A stretch of DNA of 64,000 bases, from the NCBI RefSeq assembly GCF_027186265.1, contig NZ_CP114176.1:1612001-1676000 (forward strand), in the 5' to 3' direction. The notes below the pieces were generated by a model, which ran no database searches, was not told where the DNA came from, and saw only the letters and a list, made by a program, of their open reading frames with translations. This document shows, piece by piece, positions 44,133 to 51,796 of this stretch. A program made the position numbers and the translations under genes. Numbering within the stretch: position 1 is the first letter of the stretch; each line of letters opens with the position of its first letter. The DNA comes from Lentibacillus daqui. GTDB lineage: Bacteria; Bacillota; Bacilli; Bacillales; Amphibacillaceae.

Positions 44133-44216
44133 CTATGGTGGATACAAAAGGACCGGGCGGGGTTTGCCCGGTTTTTCTAAAAACTTATTTAGTTATCGTT
44201 TTGGCAAGTTCCTTTT

Positions 44217-44432
44217 AGTGCGTGTTCAAAAAGGAGGATAAAAAGGACCGAGAAGTTCTAGGCGGCGTAGCTTTGAGCACCGGAGTGTACATAAAAGGTA
44301 CATGAGGAGCGGAAAAGCAAGCCAACGAGCTTCTTCAAAGGAAGGCCGACTAAGAACGGGCTTGCGCTCAGGCGTCGGCATACCCCTTTTGAAGGGGCAT
44401 GTCATTTTTACCGGACTTTTTGAACATCCTCT
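44217..44432 (+). repeat. Dispersed 216-bp element, copy 3
   Basis: Full copy in plus orientation from AGTGCGTGTTCAAAAAG to CTTTTTGAACATCCTCT, directly after the IS91-type element. It fills the gap up to the next gene. Confidence 0.9.
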
Positions 44433-44437
44433 TTTAG

Positions 44438-44776
44438 TTATTTTTTTAAAATCGCTTTAATATCATTACTGTCAAGAGCGGTTCGTTCCGCGATGTCATC
44501 CATGGGATATCCTTGCTCATGTAAGGCAAAAACTTTTTGAATTAAAAGTGGTTTTGCATTTTTTGGTTTTGCAGGGGTTACATCATTCGATATATCGGTA
44601 AGAAGTTCTTCTTCCAACACTTTTATTTTTTTCTTTAATTGATATGTATCCTGCATCGATGAGATGGAAAGCTGTTCCATCTGACTTTCCAGGTCAGCAA
44701 ATTTGTCATTCATAAAGAAAGTTAGAATAAACAATACCACTGCAACAGCAATTAGGGTAATTAATACATACATCAT
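44438..44776 (-). CDS. Membrane-anchored coiled-coil protein with HTH-like end
   Basis: A 112-residue protein not assigned to a family with certainty. It has one N-terminal membrane helix (MMYVLITLIAVAVVLFILTFF), a coiled-coil (about 28-60, FADLESQMEQLSIS...KKKIKVLEEELL) and a C-terminal helix-turn-helix-like segment (KVFALHEQGYPMDDIAERTALDSNDIKAILKK). This build resembles SwrB/YlxL-type proteins of Bacillus. ATG 44776 has AGGA six bases upstream; ATG 44782 is possible. Its stop is five bases from repeat copy 3. Confidence 0.75.
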   Translation of the reverse strand: MMYVLITLIAVAVVLFILTFFMNDKFADLESQMEQLSISSMQDTYQLKKKIKVLEEELLTDISNDVTPAKPKNAKPLLIQKVFALHEQGYPMDDIAERTALDSNDIKAILKK

Positions 44777-44857
44777 AAGCATTCCTACAATTATTCTCCG
44801 TCTATAGTTATAACATAGAAATGTCGACAGGAAAACTGCTATTTTTTAAAACAGCAG

Positions 44858-44886
44858 TTGATTGACGCCGAAAAATCTGCTATGAT
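44858..44886 (+). promoter_or_regulatory. Promoter of rpmG
   Basis: TTGATT (44858-44863), 17-base spacer, TATGAT (44881-44886), preceded by TGC (extended -10). Confidence 0.8.
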
Positions 44887-44940
44887 AGTAGGGTCGAAAA
44901 AAGGTTGTGTAGCAAGTTTGAATGTTTGGAGGGAAAGAAT

Positions 44941-45090
44941 ATGCGTGTAAACATTACATTGGCTTGTACTGAAACTGGAGATCGTAATTATATCACTACA
45001 AAAAACAAGCGTACCAATCCTGAACGAATTGAGCTTATGAAATATTGTCCAAGACTAAAAAAACACACGTTACATCGTGAAACAAAATAA
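44941..45090 (+). CDS. rpmG: 50S ribosomal protein L33
   Basis: L33 of 49 residues: MRVNITLACTETGDRNYITTKNKRTNPERIELMKYCPRLKKHTLHRETK reads as a typical Bacillus L33. Only two cysteines are present (C9 and one in KYCPR), not the CxxC pairs of the zinc-binding form, so this is the zinc-independent type. GGAGGGAAAG precedes ATG 44941. It is flanked by a promoter and a terminator, so monocistronic. Confidence 0.95.
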   Translation: MRVNITLACTETGDRNYITTKNKRTNPERIELMKYCPRLKKHTLHRETK

Positions 45091-45106
45091 AGTAAAGTAT
45101 AGTAAT

Positions 45107-45142
45107 AACTCTTATCACGTGAAATGATAAGAGTTTTATTTT
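45107..45142 (+). terminator. Terminator after rpmG
   Basis: AACTCTTATCA (45107-45117) pairs perfectly with TGATAAGAGTT (45125-45135), then TTATTTT. Confidence 0.88.
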
Positions 45143-45163
45143 GGCTTTTAAATACGATATAAT
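45135..45163 (+). promoter_or_regulatory. Candidate promoter of yqgN
   Basis: TTTATT (45135-45140), 17 bases, TATAAT (45158-45163). The -35 lies in the T-tail of the rpmG terminator. Confidence 0.55.
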
Positions 45164-45189
45164 GTTGATAGAAGAGGGGGCGGGTATTT

Positions 45190-45759
45190 GTGGATAAATC
45201 TCAGCTGCGTCAATCTATCACTACATATTTACGCAAGCTTTCGGCAAATGAGAAGCAAAACATTGAAAGTAAACAAAGCGCGGAACTTAAAGAACTGGAA
45301 TGCTGGAAACAGGCTAACACCATTGGAATCACGGTTTCTCAGGGATTAGAGTGGAATACCAGGCCAATCATTGAAGCTGCCTGGTGTGAGGGGAAAACGG
45401 TCTGTGTCCCGAAATGTTTGCCAAAAACCAAACAACTGGAATTTTATCAGTTTGATACATATGATCAATTAGAGAAAGTTTACTATAATTTACTGGAACC
45501 TAAACCTGAAGAAACAACGAAAGTAAGTAAAGAACAAATAGATTTATTAATTGTACCTGGCCTTTTGTTTGACAGACGTGGTTATCGAATTGGATTTGGC
45601 GGCGGGTACTATGATCGGTTTTTAAAGGACTACCCGAATCAAACCATTTCGCTTGCCAGTGAGCGACAAATCATTAATCATTTACCTGTAGAGCCATTTG
45701 ATCTGCCAGTTCAAATGATTTTGACAGAAAGTGGATTGTTGAAAGAAGGAATATCATGA
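45190..45759 (+). CDS. yqgN: 5-formyltetrahydrofolate cyclo-ligase (YqgN)
   Basis: The enzyme recycles 5-formyl-THF to 5,10-methenyl-THF with ATP. The 189-residue protein shows the signature GFGGGYYDRFL near the C-terminus and the N-terminal substrate-binding basic helix. GTG 45190 follows AGAGGGGGCGGG. It overlaps the next gene by four bases (ATGA). Same relative position as yqgN in B. subtilis. Confidence 0.94.
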   Translation: MDKSQLRQSITTYLRKLSANEKQNIESKQSAELKELECWKQANTIGITVSQGLEWNTRPIIEAAWCEGKTVCVPKCLPKTKQLEFYQFDTYDQLEKVYYNLLEPKPEETTKVSKEQIDLLIVPGLLFDRRGYRIGFGGGYYDRFLKDYPNQTISLASERQIINHLPVEPFDLPVQMILTESGLLKEGIS

Positions 45760-46769
45760 ATTTCGAACGTTATTCCCGGCAGCTTTTATTTTCTCCAATT
45801 CAAAAGGCCGGCCAGCAAAAACTGGAGACCAGTACGGTACTAGTCGTCGGTGCTGGCGCGTTGGGGACGGTCATTAGTAATCATCTGGTTCGTGCTGGTG
45901 TTGGTACAGTACGCTTGGTTGATCGTGATTATGTCGAATTAAGCAATTTACAGCGGCAAATGTTGTTTGATGAAGAAGATGTTAAGGAAACTCTTCCAAA
46001 AGCCATCGCCGCAAAACAAAAACTGAGCAAAATAAATAGTGATGTCACCATTGAAGCGATCGTGGATAATGTAACAAACGAAAACATTTTCGCGCTTATG
46101 CATGGTGTGGATGTAGTCATGGATGGAACCGATAATTTCTCCACCCGAATGCTATTAAATGACAGTTGCTTTTATCAGGGGATCCCTTTTTCGTATGGTG
46201 GCGTTGTCGGTGCCAGGGGAATGACAGCATTATTTATTCCTGATAAAACCCCATGCCTGAGATGTTTAGCGAAAGAGGGGGCAGGAAGCGGCGAGACGTG
46301 TGATACGGTAGGGGTTATTGCTCCTGCTGTCGATATGATTGCCTCTATGGAGGTTATGGAAGTCTTGAAATATCTAACTGGTAATAGAAATGCTTTACGC
46401 TCAACATTAAAAACAATCGACTTTTGGTTTAATCAGTCATTTGATATGAAATTAACCAGTCCCGATCCAGGATGTTTAACCTGTCAAAAGAAAGCATATC
46501 CTGCATTAAGAAAACAGGCACAAGATGCGGAAACTGTACTATGCGGAAGGAACACGGTGCAAATACACAAGCAATCGGCCTGGGATCTGAAAAAGGTTGA
46601 GGGGCAGTTGCAAAAGATCATGAAAACGAAGCGCACACCTTTTTTGCTTAAGGCACAGTTGAATCACGAAGCCACTTTTGTCCTGTTTCCGGACGGTCGA
46701 GTGCTCGTCCAAGGAACAGAAGATACAATCAAAGCACGGACGTTATACGATCGGTATATCGGATCCTGA
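45756..46769 (+). CDS. ThiF/MoeB-type adenylyltransferase
   Basis: An E1-like enzyme that adenylates the C-terminus of a sulfur-carrier protein (ThiS or MoaD type). The 337-residue protein has the nucleotide loop VVGAGALG, the arginine region LVDRDYVELSNLQRQ, the catalytic cysteine in SGETCDTVGV, and two zinc CxxC pairs (CLRC, CLTC), then a C-terminal rhodanese-less extension (about 240-337). ThiF and MoeB cannot be told apart here because no thi or moa genes are adjacent. Translationally coupled to yqgN. Confidence 0.88.
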   Translation: MNFERYSRQLLFSPIQKAGQQKLETSTVLVVGAGALGTVISNHLVRAGVGTVRLVDRDYVELSNLQRQMLFDEEDVKETLPKAIAAKQKLSKINSDVTIEAIVDNVTNENIFALMHGVDVVMDGTDNFSTRMLLNDSCFYQGIPFSYGGVVGARGMTALFIPDKTPCLRCLAKEGAGSGETCDTVGVIAPAVDMIASMEVMEVLKYLTGNRNALRSTLKTIDFWFNQSFDMKLTSPDPGCLTCQKKAYPALRKQAQDAETVLCGRNTVQIHKQSAWDLKKVEGQLQKIMKTKRTPFLLKAQLNHEATFVLFPDGRVLVQGTEDTIKARTLYDRYIGS

Positions 46770-46835
46770 TGCATAATTCGCACGCTTTAGGAACATAACT
46801 AATATTAAGAACTAAAAATAGAAAAGGGTGTTCCT

Positions 46836-47033
46836 ATGCGAATCTTGGTTATTTTTGCCGTGTTTGCAACGGTATTAACAGTCCTTTATAAATGGCGATA
46901 TAAATTATTAAACATGGTTTTGGCCTTTGCGTTGTTGCGTAAGATAAGTGTTGTTATCTCCATGAACATGCCAACGATTAAGGACAAGATTTTACCAAAA
47001 TTATTCAATAAACAGGTGGAGCAGCAAGCTTAA
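46836..47033 (+). CDS. yqgO: Small membrane protein, YqgO-like
   Basis: A 65-residue protein with one or two hydrophobic segments (LVIFAVFATVLTVLYKWRYKLLNMVLAFALL) and a basic C-terminal half. The pattern YKWRYKL and the location between yqgN and gluP fit the YqgO family of Bacillus. Function unknown. RBS AAAGGGTG. A terminator follows 19 bases after the stop. Confidence 0.75.
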   Translation: MRILVIFAVFATVLTVLYKWRYKLLNMVLAFALLRKISVVISMNMPTIKDKILPKLFNKQVEQQA

Positions 47034-47051
47034 GCAAAACGCTCAATTTTT

Positions 47052-47080
47052 AAGAGGCTGGGTACCAGCTTCTTTTTTTA
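47052..47080 (+). terminator. Terminator after yqgO
   Basis: AGAGGCTGG (47053-47061) pairs with CCAGCTTCT (47065-47073), one G-T pair, then T7. Confidence 0.85.
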
Positions 47081-47149
47081 ATAGAAATTATACATTTGCT
47101 ACGTAAATGCCCCACAATTTTGTTATCATATCTTTAAGGTGGTGACGAA

Positions 47150-48334
47150 ATGGATGTGGATGAACAATATACGATGTATAAATTAGCGTATAATTTGGTA
47201 GCTAATGATCATTTTGACGTGTTGCATATTAATAAAAACCAAGAGGAAATTTGGCTGGAGCGGAATGTTAATAAACAATCCCAGATTATTCGCTTGCTGC
47301 ATCATGGATTTGATTGGAAAAATCATTTAAAAAAAGACATTGCTATTGTATTTCAAAAAACGAAAGCCATGAAACGTTTATTACAAGGAAAATATGTACA
47401 AGTACATAATGTTTATATTTCCGCTTATTCACCAGTTGACACATGGGAAGAATTGAAGCGCCCGATGCAGTTGAATGAGAAAAACCCGGTTAAAATGAAT
47501 GTCTATTATTTAGACGATGCGAATGAACAGGAAGAATTGCATCGGTTATTCGAAACAGTAGATCTAACAGCGTTTGAAACTAATCCTAAGCCATCGGATG
47601 ATGAAAAAGAGTCAGAAATCAACTATTTTCAAAAGGGATTAGCTAATCATTTATATACGAAAAAGAAAGAAACAGAAACAGTGCTCTTTCATGGAAAACC
47701 TTTTTTTACGTATATCTTATTGGCGATCAATATCATCATGTTTTTTCTTCTGGAGATGAGCGGGGGGAGTACTTTAACCCAAAACTTGATCGATTTTGGG
47801 GCGAAATATAATCCCGCAATTCTAGATGGTGAATGGTGGCGGATTGCTACGTCCATGTTTTTGCATATTGGTTTATTGCACTTATTTATGAATATGCTGG
47901 CATTATATTATTTAGGTGCTGCTGTGGAACAAATGTATGGGGCGAGCCGTTTTATTTTTATTTATTTCCTTGCTGGTATTGGCGCGGGTATGGCGAGTTT
48001 TGCCACGTCAATACATATCTCAGCTGGAGCATCGGGTGCCATATTTGGCTTATTTGGTGCGTTGTTATTTTTTGGCTTAAATTATAAACAGATTTTTTTT
48101 CAGACCATGGGTAAAGGCATCCTGATCTTAATTGGGATCAATATTATTTTTGGCCTTTCTGTTCCGCAAATTGATAATAGCGCCCACATTGGCGGTTTAA
48201 TCACTGGTTTTTTGGCTTCAGCTATCGTCGGTTTACCAAAAAAGCGAAACATTTTTATACAATCAGCTGGTTTCATTGTATATGTGATCGTCATTGCCGG
48301 ATTAATTGTCTATGGTCTGAAACAGTATACCTAA
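47150..48334 (+). CDS. gluP: Rhomboid-family intramembrane serine protease GluP
   Basis: A rhomboid protease that cuts membrane proteins within the bilayer. The 394-residue protein has a soluble N-terminal domain (about 1-180), then a seven-helix rhomboid domain with the Ser motif GASGAIFG and the catalytic His in NSAHIGG. B. subtilis GluP (YqgP) is about 507 residues and carries C-terminal TPR repeats; these are missing here and the protein stops at YGLKQYT after the last helix. RBS AAGGTGGTGA. Upstream of yqgQ-glcK as in B. subtilis, with one unknown gene between. Confidence 0.92.
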   Translation: MDVDEQYTMYKLAYNLVANDHFDVLHINKNQEEIWLERNVNKQSQIIRLLHHGFDWKNHLKKDIAIVFQKTKAMKRLLQGKYVQVHNVYISAYSPVDTWEELKRPMQLNEKNPVKMNVYYLDDANEQEELHRLFETVDLTAFETNPKPSDDEKESEINYFQKGLANHLYTKKKETETVLFHGKPFFTYILLAINIIMFFLLEMSGGSTLTQNLIDFGAKYNPAILDGEWWRIATSMFLHIGLLHLFMNMLALYYLGAAVEQMYGASRFIFIYFLAGIGAGMASFATSIHISAGASGAIFGLFGALLFFGLNYKQIFFQTMGKGILILIGINIIFGLSVPQIDNSAHIGGLITGFLASAIVGLPKKRNIFIQSAGFIVYVIVIAGLIVYGLKQYT

Positions 48335-48357
48335 GACAGGGGTGCACAGATATAAAA

Positions 48358-48402
48358 TAGAAAAAGACATCTAACCAATGCAAATGTTGGATGTCTTTTT
48401 CA
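48358..48402. terminator. Bidirectional terminator between gluP and the next gene
   Basis: AAAAAGACATCTAAC (48361-48375) pairs with GTTGGATGTCTTTTT (48386-48400), one G-T pair; A/T runs on both sides serve both strands. Confidence 0.85.
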
Positions 48403-48416
48403 TATTCATATAAACC

Positions 48417-49277
48417 TTAATTACCAATACGTTGAATTAACTTCTCTTTCTTTCCATCAAGTTGAAAGAGCACAAGTAAGTGGGTTCGGTCTTTGGCAAC
48501 CAATACGAGCGGAATATAACTTGATTCAAGCTGACTTGTTCCGGATGTTGCAGGAATAATATAATTTTTATACAATCCTTCCCACAGTTTACCTATAATT
48601 TGATCTGTTTGCGCTTGTGACATCGCCGGCAAGCTACGCTCATTGTATAGATATAATGATGTCAATGGAATAGAATGATAATCTCCACTGGCGATTTGAA
48701 AATGCTGCATTAATTCATTCCAATGATAAATTAATTGCTGTTTTGTTGTGGTATCCAGCTTTTCTTTCCATTCCGCCGTAAATCTATTTTGGGGAGTGGA
48801 AAATGGTTCGATTGGTACGGTAGGGGAATTCGCTACATACAAAGCATCATGCGACATTTGCTGGATACTTTTGATTTTGTCTTCCGGATAATGAACTTCC
48901 CCGTAATGAAAAGATATTGCCTGGAAGTAACTACTATTTTCACAGGACAATTCTTTTTTTAAATATATTTTGTCTGTATTCTCCTGCCATTTACTGGAAA
49001 CCCCTTTTAGCCGTCCGTTTGCAAATAATATAGAAGCATCCTGTCTTAAATAGACTTGTTTATTACTTTTTGATTGGCTTGTCCAGCTGATGTTGTATGG
49101 CTGCTGATCTTTTTCTGATGTAAGTGCGATTTGGGTCGATGCAGTAGTAAACGATGTATTGGTATCAATCGGAAAATAGGTGATGGTCTGAATGGATCGA
49201 GTATGCTCAAAGTAAATAAAGCTTGCTAATGTAATAAATAACAGAAATAATATCGAAAAAAGCCATTTATACAACAT
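48417..49277 (-). CDS. Uncharacterised membrane-anchored extracellular protein
   Basis: No family recognised. The 286-residue protein starts with a membrane anchor or signal (MLYKWLFSILFLLFITLASFIYFEH) followed by an extracytoplasmic domain of mixed composition (YYDPS-type segments such as FPIDTNTSFTTASTQIALTSEKDQQPYNISWTSQ). No cysteine pairs, lipobox or catalytic motif could be seen. Three starts are stacked (GTG 49283, ATG 49280, ATG 49277); 49277 is used, eight bases after AAAGGG. It lies between gluP and yqgQ, where B. subtilis has no gene, in opposite orientation. Confidence 0.8.
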   Translation of the reverse strand: MLYKWLFSILFLLFITLASFIYFEHTRSIQTITYFPIDTNTSFTTASTQIALTSEKDQQPYNISWTSQSKSNKQVYLRQDASILFANGRLKGVSSKWQENTDKIYLKKELSCENSSYFQAISFHYGEVHYPEDKIKSIQQMSHDALYVANSPTVPIEPFSTPQNRFTAEWKEKLDTTTKQQLIYHWNELMQHFQIASGDYHSIPLTSLYLYNERSLPAMSQAQTDQIIGKLWEGLYKNYIIPATSGTSQLESSYIPLVLVAKDRTHLLVLFQLDGKKEKLIQRIGN

Positions 49278-49372
49278 CATCACCCTTTGTAAACTTGTCT
49301 ATTATAAGATGTATGATAAAAGGCAAGCTATTATGCGAGTTAAAGTTTGTTATACCTTAATGCTATTCTGTT

Positions 49373-49381
49373 TGGTATAAT
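49373..49381 (+). promoter_or_regulatory. Extended -10 promoter of yqgQ-glcK
   Basis: TGG directly before TATAAT (49376-49381), 18 bases before the yqgQ start; no clear -35. Confidence 0.5.
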
Positions 49382-49398
49382 ATAGGGTGGTGATTGGT

Positions 49399-49635
49399 TT
49401 GCAAACAGTTTATGATGTACAGCAGTTATTAAAGCGATTTGGAACAATTATTTACATAGGGGATCGGTCGGCGGAGCTATCGCTTATGGAATCGGAAATA
49501 AAGGAACTGTATCAATTACAGTGCATCCAAGCCGAGGAGTATACCAAAGCACTTGGCATATTAAGAAAAGAGCGCACAAAACTTCGCCGTAAAAGGAGTG
49601 ATACGGGAGATGGAGAAAGTCATCATCGGAATTGA
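49399..49635 (+). CDS. yqgQ: YqgQ (DUF910) small protein
   Basis: A 78-residue protein of the YqgQ family: QTVYDVQQLLKRFGTIIYIGDRSAELSLMESEIKELYQLQ. A three-helix fold is known for the family; a nucleic-acid-binding role has been suggested, not proven. TTG 49399 is chosen because GGTGGTGAT ends four bases upstream and the product then starts MQTVYDV like relatives. It overlaps glcK by 26 bases, the same pairing as in B. subtilis. Confidence 0.9.
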   Translation: MQTVYDVQQLLKRFGTIIYIGDRSAELSLMESEIKELYQLQCIQAEEYTKALGILRKERTKLRRKRSDTGDGESHHRN

Positions 49636-50566
49636 TATTGGCGGAACAACGAGTAAACTTGGTATATTAAATCGACAGGGAACTATTTTATTAAAATGGG
49701 AGATTCCTACATCCAAAGCAGATAAAGGTGACATATTGGTTCGCGATATTTGGCAATCAATACAGAGCAAGTTAACATTGGAACAAAAGAATAATATTCT
49801 TGGTATCGGCGTAGGTGCCCCTGGCTTTATTGATGGAACGACTGGATTGGTATATGAAGCAGTTAATATCGGCTGGAAGAACTTTCAGTTGGCAGAGCAG
49901 TTTTCACAGCTGACCAAGCTGCCAGTTTTTGTCGAAAATGATGCCAATATTGCTGCTTTGGGAGAAAATTGGGTTGGAGCCGGAAACCAGGTGGAAAACC
50001 TTATCGCAATTACCTTGGGTACAGGGGTTGGCAGTGGTATTATTGCTGCTGGTACCATTCTGAACGGTGTTAACGGTACTGCCGGTGAAATTGGTCATAT
50101 AACCATTGATCCAAACGGATATCCCTGTAATTGTGGGCGGCGAGGATGTTTGGAGACCGTTTGCTCGGCGACCGGGATTGTTCGCCAGGCGATGGCACTT
50201 GCCGAAGAGAAGCCGGATAGCAATCTTGCCAAGTTTATTGGAGAATCCGGCGCGCTTACAGCAAAGGATGTATTTGCTTTAGCAAAAAAAGGTGATATGC
50301 TTTGTCAGACAGTGGTTGAACATACAGGGGATACCCTGGGGAGGGCGATTACTGATTTAGCAATAATCATCAATCCTTCCATCATTTTAATTGGTGGTGG
50401 CGTATCAAAAGCAGGTGATCAATTGTTGTCTGTCATTAAGGAGGCTTTTCACAAATATGCACTGCCACGGGTTAGTAATGTATGCGAGATCAAACTTGCC
50501 CAACTAGGAAACGATGCAGGAATTATTGGAGCAGCATATTTGGTTGAGCAGCATGCAGGACGGTGA
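49610..50566 (+). CDS. glcK: Glucokinase GlcK (ROK family)
   Basis: GlcK phosphorylates free glucose with ATP. The 318-residue ROK protein shows the phosphate loop IGIDIGGTTSKLGIL, a second ATP motif TLGTGVGSG and the zinc motif CNCGRRGCLE. ATG 49610 has AAAGGAGTGAT seven bases upstream. Its start lies inside yqgQ, so the two are translated from the same message. A 21-bp perfect terminator follows. Confidence 0.96.
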   Translation: MEKVIIGIDIGGTTSKLGILNRQGTILLKWEIPTSKADKGDILVRDIWQSIQSKLTLEQKNNILGIGVGAPGFIDGTTGLVYEAVNIGWKNFQLAEQFSQLTKLPVFVENDANIAALGENWVGAGNQVENLIAITLGTGVGSGIIAAGTILNGVNGTAGEIGHITIDPNGYPCNCGRRGCLETVCSATGIVRQAMALAEEKPDSNLAKFIGESGALTAKDVFALAKKGDMLCQTVVEHTGDTLGRAITDLAIIINPSIILIGGGVSKAGDQLLSVIKEAFHKYALPRVSNVCEIKLAQLGNDAGIIGAAYLVEQHAGR

Positions 50567-50599
50567 AATATTTTTATATACCTGTTTTTCACAAGGACG

Positions 50600-50647
50600 T
50601 ATAAAGACCAGGAAAAGCTGACGCAACAGCTTTTCCTGGTCTTTATA
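50600..50647. terminator. Bidirectional terminator between glcK and yqgW
   Basis: Perfect 21-bp stem (50600-50620 with 50627-50647), 6-base loop; serves two convergent genes. Confidence 0.9.
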
Positions 50648-50657
50648 AACTGATGGA

Positions 50658-50834
50658 TTATCCGGTAATTTCCCCAATGATTGTTGCAATGGAGAAAAAG
50701 CCAAATGCAATTGCAGCAAGGGCTGAAACAACCAAAGCAAACATGTTCTTGTATTTAAGCTGACGGACGACCGAAATGACAGCCAAAATAGCGACAATAA
50801 GCAAGATACTTGCCAGGACAATTCTCATTTCCAT
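50658..50834 (-). CDS. yqgW: YqgW-like small membrane protein (DUF2759)
   Basis: A 58-residue protein with two membrane helices: MEMRIVLASILLIVAILAVISVV, the short loop RQLKYKNMF, then ALVVSALAAIAFGFFSIATIIG. This is the pattern of the DUF2759/YqgW family, and B. subtilis yqgW lies next to yqgX as here. Function unknown. ATG 50834 (minus strand) is preceded by GAAGGAGGAAAG, a very good ribosome site, which supports expression despite the small size. Confidence 0.87.
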   Translation of the reverse strand: MEMRIVLASILLIVAILAVISVVRQLKYKNMFALVVSALAAIAFGFFSIATIIGEITG

Positions 50835-50997
50835 CTTTCCTCCTTCAATGGTTCCATGTTCATCTAGTTGATCTGGAAATCATGTTTATATTATTATGTA
50901 TCTAAACAGTTCATCATATTTATTTTATAGTAATTCGTCATATTTGTCGAGACTTACAAAACAACAATTTTCACTTAAGGATGGGGGATGTAATAAT

Positions 50998-51621
50998 ATG
51001 AAGTTGAAAAAAATGTCATTGGGACCACTGGGTACGAATTGTTATCTTATTTTTGACAAGGAGCGTGGATTAATCATTGACCCAGGCGGTGATGCAGACC
51101 AGGTCATTGCTTTTTTGAAAAAGGAAGGGATTAAGCCTGTGGCTATTTTATTGACACATGCTCATTTTGACCATATCGGCGCTGTTGATGAATTACGTAA
51201 TCATTACGGGATCGATGTTTATTTGCATGATATGGAAGCTGACTGGTTAGAGAACCCACAGTTAAATGGCTCTTCATCATTTATAGGACAGGAAATTAAA
51301 ACAAAAGGGGCGGAGCAATCGCTGAAACCAGGGGAATTGATGATCTCTGGATTTCGGTTTCAAGTACTGCATACACCTGGTCATTCCCCTGGAAGTGTCA
51401 GCTTTGTATTTTATGATGAAAAAATCGTATTCGGCGGCGATGCCTTGTTTCAACAAGGAATTGGACGAACAGACCTCCCCGGCGGTAATTACCAGCAGTT
51501 AATTAATTCAATTCAGGAAAGACTCTATTCGTTGGATGATACGTTTACTGTCTATCCCGGCCATGGTCCAAAGACAACAATCGGCGAAGAAAAACGCCTT
51601 AATCCATTTGTTCAAGCATAG
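50998..51621 (+). CDS. yqgX: YqgX, metallo-beta-lactamase fold hydrolase
   Basis: A glyoxalase II-like metallohydrolase of 207 residues. Metal ligands: HAHFDH (H54, H56, D58, H59), the second His in LHTPGHSPGS, the bridging Asp in FGGDALF and the last His in YPGHG. In B. subtilis YqgX is linked to bacillithiol-dependent methylglyoxal detoxification. ATG 50998 follows AAGGATGGGGGA. It is separated from comGA by a rearranged stretch with broken insertion sequences. Confidence 0.92.
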   Translation: MKLKKMSLGPLGTNCYLIFDKERGLIIDPGGDADQVIAFLKKEGIKPVAILLTHAHFDHIGAVDELRNHYGIDVYLHDMEADWLENPQLNGSSSFIGQEIKTKGAEQSLKPGELMISGFRFQVLHTPGHSPGSVSFVFYDEKIVFGGDALFQQGIGRTDLPGGNYQQLINSIQERLYSLDDTFTVYPGHGPKTTIGEEKRLNPFVQA

Positions 51622-51632
51622 ATAAATAGGAA

Positions 51633-51717
51633 AAATAAAGAACCCTTCTTAGTTAAGAAGGGTTCTTAGGGGGATGTGCTCTGCTCTTTGTTGGTTAGGG
51701 ATAAAAGTTAAGCTACT
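51633..51717 (-). ncRNA. Predicted C-rich small RNA
   Basis: Minus-strand transcript of about 85 nt expected from the consensus promoter at 51724-51752. It contains single-stranded C-rich stretches (ATCCCTAACC, CATCCCCCTAAG) and ends in a perfect 13-bp terminator stem (AAGAACCCTTCTT, loop AACT) followed by TATTTTT on the minus strand. No start codon with ribosome site is present. C-rich seeds are typical of Gram-positive trans-acting sRNAs. No known family was recognised. Confidence 0.55.
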
Positions 51718-51723
51718 ATTCAT

Positions 51724-51752
51724 AGTATATAGGCAGATAAATAACATGTCAA
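51724..51752 (-). promoter_or_regulatory. Consensus sigma-A promoter on the minus strand
   Basis: Reading leftward: TTGACA (51752-51747), exactly 17 bases, TATACT (51729-51724). It drives transcription towards the end of yqgX. Confidence 0.8.
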
Positions 51753-51796
51753 CAGGTTTTTGAAAAAAAGTAAAAAACCCCGCAAAAATTTCGAGG
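51742..51796 (-). repeat. Inverted repeat A, left copy
   Basis: About 55 bases that are the reverse complement of 57163-57219 with few differences. It contains a terminator-like hairpin, a T-run and the TTGACA of the minus-strand promoter. Confidence 0.85.

Larger units (their letters stand above)
42565..44172 (+). mobile_element. IS91-type element (approximate limits)
   Basis: Contains an HUH-type transposase gene, a short zinc-ribbon reading frame and hairpins at both ends (42565-42600, and ACCGGGC/GCCCGGT at 44152-44172). IS91-type elements lack terminal inverted repeats, so exact ends cannot be fixed; a CAAG/GTTC overlap at about 44207 is a possible boundary. A 216-bp repeat copy begins at 44217. 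Confidence 0.7.

Noticed and set aside
51638..51668. Hairpin after yqgX as a plus-strand terminator
   Set aside because: It is followed by AGGGGG on the plus strand; the T-run is on the minus strand, so it was assigned to the predicted sRNA.
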